A DNA stretch of 64,000 nucleotides, from assembly GCF_008831285.2 (NCBI RefSeq), contig NC_045150.1:11453868-11517867 (forward strand), in the 5' to 3' direction. Below the pieces are notes generated by a model. The model was not told the DNA's origin and ran no database searches. It was given only the letters and a program-made list of their open reading frames with translations. Origin of the DNA: Nymphaea colorata (Eukaryota > Streptophyta > Magnoliopsida > Nymphaeales > Nymphaeaceae). Position 1 is the first letter of the stretch. Each line of letters starts with the position of its first letter. Position numbers and translations under genes: made by a program. Positions 22,231 to 32,649 of the stretch are shown piece by piece.

Positions 22231-23845
22231 TTTGATTTTTTCTATACATAGTTGTCTGATTTTTCATTTATATGTGAATGCACGGTGACAATGAGAGTAT
22301 GGTTTGGATTTCCTCCTTATTCTATGTTAAATTTTGAGGTTGGGACTTGTCCAACCCGGGGAGAACCCTCACGAATATGTACATGTTAAAAATGCATCTT
22401 CATGTCATTACATTTAGTTTTCTTCTTAATCACCCAATTAAAAACCTTAACGAATGCCTCGTTATGTTGCTTGTTTTTCTTTCATACTCAACGGTGGAAG
22501 AAATATATCTTTTGTAGCAAACCAAATAATAACATTCCATGTTTTTATATAAATCATATTTTACAAAAGATTTTTGAAAGCAAACACCCTCTTTAATATG
22601 ACTTTGGAAACTTAGCTTGGACTCTTACATGAGTTCAAGCTTCTCTCGAGCCTATATTAAACTTGAAGTCAGTTATTTTCTATTTTTTTTATTTTTAATC
22701 TCATAAATACACATACGTATATACATGTTATATACATATGTATGCACATGACGATTCCTTTCATCATTCTCTCTTTATGTTTCGACATTCTATTTCACAA
22801 ATTTTCATATATGCATGAATACATGTACATATGTGTTCTATTTTCTCTTTTTAGAATCTTTTATTTCTCCTTTCAAGGTAAATATCTTCCCTTTACAAAT
22901 TTTCTTACACATACACATACATATGTATGTATATATACGTATGTATCTCTCAAATCAATACCCGTTTTTCTTTTAAACTTTCATATGTATGTACATATGT
23001 GATAGTATCTATACGTATATGTACATCATTTTCTATATATATCTCTCTCTCTTTTTATGAGAGTATTTCATCTTTTTCATTCTTTTTGACACTTTCTTCT
23101 CATGATCTTTTTTTTTTACTTACCGACTTCATTAAGACCAAAAATCAAGTAATGACCCAATATTGGATTCTTGCTTGATGGTCTACAACCCCCAATCTAT
23201 TTTCAAAATTTTTTTCTTCTTATATATGATAATTATGAAAACAAGAATTCTATATGTATGTTATGGTAGGAATGTTCTAGATGAATGATATTGTAGGAAT
23301 GAATGATTTTCCTTTTCAATCATATAACATCAATGCATTCATGCACTCACACTCACTTAATATCACAAATGATCACAAGCACATCTCTAAAAGAACTTAA
23401 GCAAGATGAGATGGAGTTCTAACTAGGTAGTAACCGAATTAGAGTAAAATCTCAAACATTCTTAAAGACTTTAGGGAACACTAAAATGACTTCAAAATGA
23501 TTTTTCAAGTTTTCCAAATGATATTTACAAAGGTTTCCCAATTCTAGTTATCCTTAAAATATCACATTGTCAAGTAATTCTTCAAGAACATTTTCAAAAG
23601 TTTGAAACATCAAACTTTCAATATTTTTCTACACCGCATATAGAATGAAAAAGATGTCCAAGCAAAAATGAAATGCATCAATAATATACATAGTCTTTAG
23701 ATCGATTACCTCCGGTAAAGGCACCGGGAACAGTCGATCCTCGTACCGATGAACAAGTCCCTTTCTCTCATTTGCAAAATGAAACTCATTTTTCTTAAGC
23801 ACTCCAAAAACCAATACCAAAAATTTTGGGGATGCAGACAGTTCC

Positions 23846-24265
23846 ACGTGTCAAAAAACTTCAAGCAAGAAATCAACAACTTGGAGTTCAAATTAACGTT
23901 GATAGTAAATAGGAAGCATTGTATACCTGCCTATTTATGCACACCTTCCCAATGCTTCCAAACTGAAGAAACCACCTCTTCATAAATATAGAAGAAAGAG
24001 AGAGAGAGAGATAGAGAGATGATGGTTCTTACGAATTTGAGGAATTGAGTAGGAAAGGGGATGATGAGCACCATGGGCAAGATCATGAATTAGGCTGCCA
24101 TGAAGAAACCATTGACTCTTGATGTCCTTCAAGGAGAAGTCATTCCAGAGATGGTAGCATTGCGTTGTTTTGTCATCGCCGGCCATGTTGTAGGTTCTTG
24201 ATCTTGCCAACATGAAGCTCACGTAAGCTTTTTGTTATCTCCAACAGATTCAACTTTCAAGCACT
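23846..24265. other. No gene recognised
   Basis: Flank of LTR copy B with a GA-rich stretch at about 23,993-24,020. Confidence 0.35.
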
Positions 24266-25230
24266 ATGCATGGATTCTCTGAAAGGTTTGATTCAAATGG
24301 GGTGTTCAGGTGCAAGATGCTGCATGAAGTTGCAAGGTTAGATGAGTGCTTAGACGAGCCACCATTGTGGACGGATATCGAAGGTTGTGCTGGTGGCTGT
24401 ACCGGCAGGGCTCATGGCCATTGGTATTGGATTGTGCAGAGGCGGGAAATCAACTAGCATCATGTGTTCTAGCCATGGTATAAATTTGTGGTTCTTTTTT
24501 CTATATCACAAGTTTAATTTTTTTTATGCGATAATGTTCTTTTGTTATCTTTATAGGTTGCAACACACACGAAATTTGAAACAATGCTTTATAAGCCATC
24601 AGCAAGTACTGCATTGCGTCCCTGAATTAAGGAAAAAAATAATTACTTTACTAAATTTTAGCAGTATATGAAACTCTCCACACCTTTTCTTCTTGTTTCT
24701 AAGATGAGAAACTCTTTAAAAACCATATCAAATCAATTTTGCATCTTTCTCTCCTTTTTCATAAATTTGCAGTGTAGGTATAATATGTTTTTGCATTCTA
24801 ATTTATGTAATGATCAGTTGACATTAATCTTCTTTCTGTGTTGGTGGAGCTGCAGGTTGAATGCTATAATAAGAGGAGAAAGGAAAAGGGCAAGTTGCTC
24901 CTAGCGGCAGCTGCAGAGGAAGGCTGCATGGAAGCCATGTATGCTCTTGAAAATTTTCTCTTATTAGAACAAGGGCCTTCTAGTTGCAGGCATGGAATGG
25001 CTGGAGAGAGCTGCTAAAGCTAGCGGCGGTGGAGTTGCCAACCTGGTCAAGAGTAGGAAGATGGCTATGCAAATGCTAAGGGACCTGTGGATTGCAGATG
25101 GACTCCTGCAGCCTCAACCATGGCACTGTGTGGATGATGAGTGCGGCAAGCCTTGAAAGGTTGGTGGTGCGAGGAAGACGAAGAAAATGGCAGATGCTTT
25201 TGCTCATCTCTATGCAGATCGATCTACGAG
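24266..25230 (+). pseudogene. Possible F-box/Sel1-like protein relic
   Basis: Broken plus-strand pieces. At 24,266-24,400 there is CKMLHEVARLDE, reminiscent of the end of an F-box. At about 24,885-24,940 LLLAAAAEEGCMEAMYALE resembles a Sel1-like helix pair. At about 24,989-25,156 MEWLERAAKASGG leads to a tail with WHCVDDECGKP and a TGA stop. The pieces lie in the order expected for plant F-box proteins with Sel1-like repeats, but they are in different frames and separated by AT-rich DNA. The family call is tentative, and an unrelated gene is possible. Confidence 0.3.
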
Positions 25231-25330
25231 TTCAATAAATTTGTCAAACAACTGAGATCTAATTTTGGTGTTAGCAAAGAGAAATCCTATTGCGTGTATA
25301 GTTATTTCTTCGAAATAGAATAGATTATTA

Positions 25331-26880
25331 AATTATACGTAAGAGTAGTTATGCTCGAGTCAATGTGATAAGGATGTCAACGAACAAGATAGGGATAATT
25401 AAATGCCTGATCGAACCACATTAAATCAGTCAGATATGGAAAATAGTTTCACAATAGAATAGAAAGCCAAAATTCAGATTTGGAAAAAGAGAAATAATAT
25501 TCAAATTTGGATTCAGATTTAGTTTCAGAAGTATCAGTCCGAAAACGATACCACCTTAAATGTGATATGCTTAAGGTGTGTTTGTTTAACCTCAAATCAG
25601 AAGATTTAAGGATTGATACTTCTCCCTCCCTCTCCTTTCAAATCTGTGGTTTTTTTTTATATGTAACATGAATTTGATATATATATATATATATATATAT
25701 ATCCGATACAACTATTGATCTCAACTTCATTACCAAATGCATGTTTCTCGATGTATCGAATCCACCATCGAAGCCCATCCTTGGATTGGAATCATGAGTT
25801 TTAACAATCAGATAATTCGAGTACGTGGTCTGACTTCTCAAATTTTGCTCCGAATTTTATTCTCGATGCTTATTATCAGAGCTATGAACTATTTGTGTTT
25901 TCTTTTCTAAGATTTGGCAGCAACTGGAAACAGAGGCAAGTATGAGCCTTCTTCTTTTGATCTCCATTTGGTTTCTTAATCTTTAGCTGAAAATCCCTTT
26001 AAACCGTGGGATCGGTCATCATTGAACTTGATTAGGCACAAACAAAAGTCAAGGAAAATCGATGAGCCTTCTTAATTTTTGGCTTATGACTAATAAGTTC
26101 CTTCGGCTAAAAATCATCATTTAACCTCACATAAACGTTTTAAATCTATTGGCTTGTAAAAATTTTAGTGATGCAAACTGGGATACGATGAAATATATCA
26201 AGGATTGACCAGAAAACGATCAATTATTTTTGCATTAATATTGTTGATAATGAAAACCTGCCAGCTGAACCGTTGTGCATGGTTCACCTGGGTAGATGAC
26301 TTCTAATCGAGAGATGCTTGCACCGTCACTAACACTAGTGACTGAAAAATTTTTGGCTGAGAGGCACTAGTAATAAATCCATGAATTGTGGGGCCAGTGT
26401 GAGCATCCGCTGTACCGACACTCGTAGAGCTTTAACCTAAGTCACTAAATGCCTACAGATCACTAGCCCACCCAAGTAGATAGGGATGTCAAGGGATTCG
26501 GTTTGAATTGTCATGTATGTTTTGAATGCGTAGGATTCGAATTGAAATTTGAATATGAATAAAGAAAAATTTATAGTACCATATCCAGATCTGAGTTTAC
26601 GATGTATGAATCTGGTGTTGAAATTCACAGGACTAAACCTGAATCTGATTTTTAAACTGAATCCAAACCCCAAACATATGTTTAAAGGACAATCGCGAGA
26701 GATTATTGCCTGGTACGAAAGTACGAGTGTCACTAGGAATGGATTTCTATTACGGAAAAAATACTTTCAAATATTTCCACAGAAAGATTATGGTTAAAAG
26801 CCAGAAAAGCAACCGTGATAAATGATCCTGGACAAACTGATACGGGTTCTTCTTGAAATTTAACTTGAAAAATGGCTGAA
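25331..26880. other. No gene recognised; (TA)n at 25,676-25,702
   Basis: AT-rich, with one short (TA)n run and no supported exon. Confidence 0.4.
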
Positions 26881-27220
26881 GATTTCCGGCCGAATGTTGA
26901 CTAAAGTACAGGGGTAAGAACCGAAGAGCCCAAAATGAAAAAGAGCAGTAATTTTAGAAAGTTTGCCGGGCCGTCCATCGGCCTCACACAGAATGTCGGC
27001 ACCGTCGGATCCGGTTCGGGACAAAACGGGGCCGAAGATGGTACAAAAGGGGTTCCTGCCACCTTGTGTTCCCCGCGAAGGCGGAGGTCTCCTACTCTCC
27101 TTCCTTGCGCGCACTTTTGGTTGATGCTAACGTTTGGTTGGGACTGGTAATCTCTTTCCCTCCCCCGACCTTTCGCGTCATCGTGGAAAGAGACAGGACT
27201 TTCTTCGGAGCGGGAGTGGG
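26881..27220. other. GC-rich patch, possible relic of a gene 5' end
   Basis: Markedly richer in G+C and CpG than its flanks (GCCGGGCCGTCC, CCGTCGGATCCGG). Open on both strands for about 70-85 codons, but no family motif seen. It ends exactly where the long inverted arm begins. Confidence 0.3.
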
Positions 27221-27502
27221 GGGCAGGGATAAAACTAAAACTAAACCCCTCAAAACAGAAGGTTTACAACTTTTGCACCAACCATATTGACATGATCTAA
27301 AGAAGGCTTTAATGAAATATGCATATTAAGTTAATTATTCTTTTGAGTCAAATAGTGCTTTCATAGGAAAAAACAATTACTTTTATAACATCAAAATTTT
27401 ACTAGTAGAAAAACTAATATTTTTTGGAAAAACAACTTCTACTAAGACTTCTTTTATGACTAATTAGTATTTACAGAAATGTTAGGATGTCCATATTTTG
27501 TT

Positions 27503-27568
<66 letters not shown>

Positions 27569-28617
27569 TTAGTAGAAACTAGATGCTTAGGTCAGGGATA
27601 ACCAAACTTTTTATTTTTTGCTAAAAATGATTTTTATATAAAATATAAACATATTAATATATTAATAAAAACATGCTTTGATTTAAGTTGTTTTAGGAAA
27701 AATGTAGATTTTATTTATTGTCAAAATGTTGATGTTATGACGGCCATTCATTTTTTCTTTTTATAAAAACATACTTACAGCCTAACAAATGATCAACTTA
27801 ACATATGTTTTGCATCAACCTATTCTTGAGATCATATCAGTGCAATTAAATTGCAAAAAAAAGACAGGGAAGTTCTCCCGTGCTAAGCAAAAAGGCTGTT
27901 AAAACTATTTTTACCAACTTCTTTCTGGTTCGCCAACTCGTAGCAGGATTCCCTCACAAGGTAACCTCTAGGCGCCCTACTGGGCTGATGGAGGCTCATC
28001 ACCATTGCTAAATTGCTAAAAAGGCTTGCAACACTCACATGGCAGTTGTAGAAATAGCAATCCCTCTAGCCTCTAGGATCCACATTGTTTCGACGGTTAC
28101 TTATAAAGGAAAGGCTGTAGGTTTTCCTTTTTGTAAACTGACTCTAATTTGATTTGGCCTACTGTCTTGCTATTTAGGGCATTAACTTTCCCATATCCGT
28201 GTCACTCATCGTTTCCACGTTTCACTTTTAATCTTTTCTACAAGAACAATAAAAAAGTAACAACATACAGCATGGGTAATAACTATAGTACTAACAGATT
28301 CAACACTTAGATGTTAAAGTAAGACATTTGGAAGTGACTCAGTTTGTAATGGAAAAGCTATTGCGATATAAAATGTTTCAGTTATACAATGGTAAGGTTT
28401 GTCTCAATAATTTACTTGTTGCAGTAAATCTGAATTGAGGCACCTATGAATGTTTAAGACAAAGAAGATGGCTTCCCTGAATTTTTTGAAATTCCTCATG
28501 TTCTACATTCATGTGGCATATACCAACACCTCCAAGAGAAAAACATTTATTGGCCATTTCTATACCTGTAATGGGGTTTGTGTTTCAAACCCACTTTGAG
28601 GGCATTTAGACGACAGT
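27221..28617. repeat. Long inverted repeat, left arm
   Basis: Reverse complement of 61,197-62,737. Matching landmarks are AAAACTAAACCCCTCAAAA, TTTTGCACCAACCATATTGA, GATCTAAAGAAGGCTTTAAT, the (TA)n(GA)n core at 27,505-27,570, AGGATTCCCTCACAAGGTAA, and CCCACTTTGAGGGCATTTAG at the inner edge. The right arm carries about 80 extra bases (61,937-62,016). No coding region recognised in the arm. Confidence 0.88.
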
Positions 28618-29875
28618 TATGGCATGTTTTTTCACAATAGTTGGCATGCATTTGTTGAGCATCATTCTTTACAATTCGGGGACTTTCTTGTTTTCCGTAT
28701 GACAGTGATATGCAATTTGATGTTCAAATATTTGATAGAAGTAGATGTGAGAAAATTTGTTTCAAACCAATTCAAATGGATGACAAGAAATTCATCCTGT
28801 GTAATCCAAAGAAGAGTGTCTCTCAATCGGATGGTTATATGTGCGACCCTGAAGTATCAAGAAGTGAATGTGCTGAGGAGGTTGCCCAGGATAGTTGTCG
28901 AAGGTGAAGGGAAAAATGTAATTCTTTCAAGAATTTTGTAGTTAAGTTATAAGTTTAAAGTAATTGAAAGTTGTTAAACTTCTGCTTCATCTATATCTGT
29001 AATTTGAAACCATATGTTATTAAATCAACAATATTGTGAATATTAAGATGTTAATTATGCATAGTCTAGTATTTGTGTTGGGATCACAGTGATGGCCAAC
29101 ATTTATATCTTAGTGTAAACTTGATTTTAGCAGGGTGCAGTTGTTCTTGATATGACTTCTCATAGAGATATGTTAAAGTCATTTCAACTCAGCATTTCCT
29201 AATGCTTGAAGTTGACATTGTAATCATAAAACCAAGAGGATTTATTTCTAAGGAAATAGCCTCCTGAGGCATGCAGTTCCAGAATACATCTTTGACTTTA
29301 ACGGATATCTACAAGAAGTCATATCAAGAACATATGCACCCTGCTAAAATCAAGCTTACACTAAGATACAAATGTTGGCCATTACTGTGATCCCAACACA
29401 AATACGAGACTTTGCATAATTAACATCTTAATATTCACAATATTGTTGATATAATAACATAAGGTTTCAAATTACAAATATAAATGAAGCAAAAGTTCAA
29501 CAACTTTCAATTACTTTAAACTTATACCTTAACAACAAAATTCTTGGAAGAACTACATTTTTGCCTCGACCATTGACAACTGTCCTGGGCAACCTCCTTA
29601 GCACATTTACTTCTTGGTACTTTAGGGTCGGACATATAACCATCTGCTTGAGAGACATTCTTCTTTGGATTACACGGGATGAATTTCTTATCATCCATTT
29701 GAACTGGTTTGAAACAAATTTTCTCACATCCATTTCTATCAAATATTTTAACATCAAATTCCATATCACCGTCATATCAAAAAACGAGAAAGTCCCCGAA
29801 TTGTAAAGAATGATGCTCAACAAATTCATGCCAACCATTGTGAAGAAACATGCAATAACTGTCCTTAAGAACCTC
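28613..29875. repeat. Fold-back of the B3 exon, copy 1
   Basis: The plus-strand arm (28,613 to about 29,150) is an inverted copy of most of B3 exon 2 and its downstream flank (about 29,290-29,875). The spacer is about 130 bases. The plus arm reads NSWHAFVEHHSLQFGDFLVF and then loses frame by one missing base at about 28,700. A transcript across both arms would form a long hairpin. Confidence 0.85.
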
Positions 29876-29965
29876 TATATCCTGGTAACAACCAACTGAA
29901 GTGTTCAAAGCAGCACCATAAGAAGAGTCATCCTCCATTAATCTTGCAAAAGCGGGAGGCATGCA

Positions 29966-31129
29966 CTACAAAAAATAAAGACAAAGACAGAACAATGTCC
30001 ATGGAGGAATCAAAAGAAGTTTAGAATAAAAGAAAAGTCTAGTCCAGCTGATATTCATGGTACATAAAATACATGAAGTGCACTTCACTTGTGCAAAGTT
30101 GCAAACACAACAGCGCTGGCATTACTACATCCAATTAGAGGGTTGACATAAAAAAATAAATCATTTTATTTGAATTTTTCACCTGAAAGAAGAAAAGAAA
30201 CAAACAATATAAGATCACCCAATCATTTGTAAAACTTGTCTAACGTTCATAGGGGTTTGTATGGACAAGCTGTCCCCATATTGTATCTATTAAATCTATT
30301 TGACAACAGAACCATATTAAAATAACAAAACCAAATCAACTATGCCATAAAATTCTTACATAACCAGGCCGTTGTTCACGTGAATTGACTCACTCAATAA
30401 AAAAGAAGTAGCATTTTTCATAAAAAAATCGGCTTATTTAGTCACATCCTATCCCTACCTATACATGCATAGATCAAGAACTTGAGGAGGAAATCCAATG
30501 AAGTAACTATGGAGTTCTCAGTTTCAAGATTTAATATAAGTCCGCAAAGAAGTATCACTCTGTCCAGTGTTTTCCTTCAATTCTTTGTCCTACCACGAGC
30601 ATCCAATTTCTCTATGAGTACATGTATCGTATACGAGTGGCGCCGACAGTGGTAAGTTACAAAAGTACAACAAAGGAAAAATAAAGATACATAAAGCAAA
30701 GAAAACAAAGACACATAACACAAAAAACTAACGGGAGAGAATAAAGGAGATCTGGTCCACATGACACATGAATCCACGTAAAAGTTGGTAACGATGTTAT
30801 CTTCTCCGTAGTAAGCAAGAAACTAAGGGCCAGTTTGATTGCAAGGAAGAATTTAACGTGGTAAATTTACCATGGTAAATTTTTTTGGAAAAAAATACAG
30901 GACGAAATTTAACCCTCTTCCGATTTGAGGCCCTGTTTGATTGCAGGGAAGTTTTTTGCAAGGTAAAATTAACTGTGTTTGACGCACAAAGTAAAATGAA
31001 GGAGAGACGTTTTAGGTGACCGTTGAAGGATGACAGAACACTTCGTCACCAAAATTCCGGCCAGCCAACGACCGTCCGACGTTTACCCCCAAATCCACGC
31101 CGGCATTCTCTACCACGGCCATGGCTGCA
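29966..31129. other. B3 intron, distal part
   Basis: AT-rich intron. GTTTGATTGCA(A/G)GGAA recurs at about 30,836, 30,938 and 31,732 (there TTTTGATTGC). Such a motif behind a GGCC start (GGCCAGTTTGATTG, GGCCCTGTTTGATTG) resembles termini of small plant DNA transposons, but I could not pair two ends. Confidence 0.4.
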
Positions 31130-31612
31130 ATAGATCAATGGACTCCTTATTCCTTTATTTCTCTTCTCTCTTGCTCGATCCCTCTCCAACCTTCCCCCTT
31201 CCCCCTCTGCGTCGTCCGGTCAACAGCCCCCCTTCCCCCTCTGCTTCTCCCTTCCCCTTTCTGAGTCGTCCCCTTCCCCCTCCGCTTCTCCCTTCCCCCT
31301 CTCTTCTCCCTTCCCCCTTCCCCCTCTACTTCTCCCTCTGCTTCTCCCTTCCCCCTTCCCCTCTACTTCTCCCTTTCCGCTCTACTTCTCCCTTCCCGCT
31401 CTGCGTCGTCCCCTTCCCCCTCTGCATCGTCCCCTTCCCCCTCCGCTTCTCCCTTCCCCCTTCCCCCTCTACTTCTCCCTTTCCCCTCTGCTTCTCCTTT
31501 CCCCCTCTGCGTCGTCCCTTCCCCTTCCGCTTCTCCATTCCCCCTCTTATCCCTTCCCCCTTTGCGTCATCCGGTCGACAGCCCCTTCCCCCTCTGCGTC
31601 GTCTGGTCGGTA
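31130..31612. repeat. CT-rich minisatellite (CTTCTCCCTTCCCCCTCTGC-like)
   Basis: Irregular tandem units of CTTCTCCCTTCCCCCT and GCGTCGTCCCCTTCC on the plus strand. Copy 2 of the block is 131 bases shorter here. The long open frame across it (31,030-31,716) encodes only Pro/Ser/Phe repeats and is not a gene. Confidence 0.85.
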
Positions 31613-31617
31613 GCCGA

Positions 31618-31696
31618 CGAGCGGGTGAAAGTTCACCCGCTCAAAAGTCCGTCCTGCGAGGTCGGACTTTTGAGCAGGTGAACTTTCACCCGCTCG
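31618..31696. repeat. Near-perfect nested hairpin, copy 1
   Basis: Arms of 34 bases (31,618-31,651 and 31,663-31,696) pair with one mismatch around an 11-base loop. Each arm itself contains the palindrome-like GGGTGAAAGTTCACCC. Two more copies of the motif follow at about 31,710 and 31,756. Conserved in block copy 2. Confidence 0.9.
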
Positions 31697-32649
31697 TTTT
31701 AACGAGAAACAGGTGAAAGTTCACCCTGTTTTGATTGCAAGGAATACGAGCAGGTGAAATTTCACCCGCCCGTACACTTTTTCCCCTCCCCTCTTGCGCG
31801 AAGTTTTTATGCCAAAAGCAAAAACGACGCACAAAGTCTACAAATAGTAAAAAGCAAGTCCACAAATAGTAAAAAGGAAAAGACAGAACATTAGCATAAT
31901 GTTTATGAACAAGCTAATGACTCCGCGAGTTCTTGACTCATTTGATAAGCACCCAATCAAAATGAATATGATGACCGCACTTGACATAACAAGCGATAGG
32001 ATTTGGGGAGTCGGAGTGCGCCAACATATGCGCCAGCACATGTGAAGGTGCGACAGGGGTGCAATGGCGTGGTTAAACAGTTCCCCTCGCAGCTTTTGCA
32101 ACGTACATGACTCAAACTTTGAGTATAGTAGAACACACAAAACCATTCCAAGTAGACCATTTCGTCTTCCACTTTCAAGAGCACTCAAAAAAGAAAGCCA
32201 CTGGAAGGAAAGAAAAAGGACACCATCGGCGACTTGTCCTATTAGGAAAGAAAACATAAAGAAAAAGAAACAAAAGCTTTCCTGATAAAAGCGATGATGG
32301 GACAAATGCTTTGAAAACCCTCTAACATCATCAGTAAAACGAAATGCAAAAACTCACCAAGAAAAATGGGAAGACGAAGAACGGAGAAGTATACTGCATA
32401 AAGAGAAAGAAAAAAAAAAAAAAAGATAAAGAGGAAAGGGGAGATTATAAGCTTCTTGTGGAAATCTCCTATAAAAACTTTGAAAAAGTACATTCCCACC
32501 CCCTTGCGACGTTCCGGCTGACCATCACCAGTCCGGCACCTTTTTCTCACCATGCTTTTTCTTTCTTCAAAAGGACGGAGCCAACAATCTGCAAAAGAAA
32601 TGCACTTCTTAATCTCTCTCACAGTCTCACTCTCTGGCGAAGGGCTCAT

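Larger units (their letters stand above)
20833..23840 (+). mobile_element. Solo LTR (copy B) of the same family as 643-2297
   Basis: Starts TGTAATCATCCCAAATTT and ends GATGCAGACA, matching both ends of copy A. It is flanked by GTTCT (20,828-20,832) and GTTCC (23,841-23,845), a 5-bp target duplication with one change. Long collinear stretches match copy A, e.g. 22,441-23,720 with 922-2,200. It is about 1.35 kb longer because of a GC-rich piece and an internal tandem repeat. Confidence 0.82.
29528..32649 (-). pseudogene. REM-type B3 DNA-binding protein, copy 1, two exons, broken
   Basis: Plant B3 proteins bind DNA in the nucleus; REM members act mainly in flowers and meristems. Exon 1 (32,449-32,649) ends in YFFKVFIGDFHKKL, the N-terminal strand of a B3 domain, after a basic stretch (RKRCRTGDGQPERRK). 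Start ATG 32,647-32,649, or Met at codon 34, is likely. Exon 2 (29,528-29,965) opens CMPPAFARLMEDDSSYG and continues through GWHEFVEHHSLQFGDFLVF, YDGDMEFDVKIFD and GCEK, completing the domain, with a good acceptor (TTTGTAG) and a donor-like AAG|GTATAAG. Defects: TGA at 29,777-29,779 in place of the usual Arg after DFLVF, and exon 1 is followed by AT instead of GT. The 2.5-kb intron holds the CT-rich repeat and the hairpin. Confidence 0.85.

Noticed and set aside
30577-30777. Possible extra B3 exon (Cys/Leu-rich frame, also at 55,800-55,985)
   Set aside because: No similarity to B3 proteins; exon 1 and exon 2 already join without it.
31030-31716. Long open frame of 228 codons across the CT-rich tract
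   Set aside because: It encodes only Pro/Ser/Phe repeats produced by the minisatellite. The tract changes length between the two block copies, and it lies inside the B3 intron on the other strand.
31838-32305. 155-codon minus-strand frame, identical in both block copies
   Set aside because: No recognisable domain. The identity reflects the near-identical block core rather than selection, and it falls in the B3 intron.
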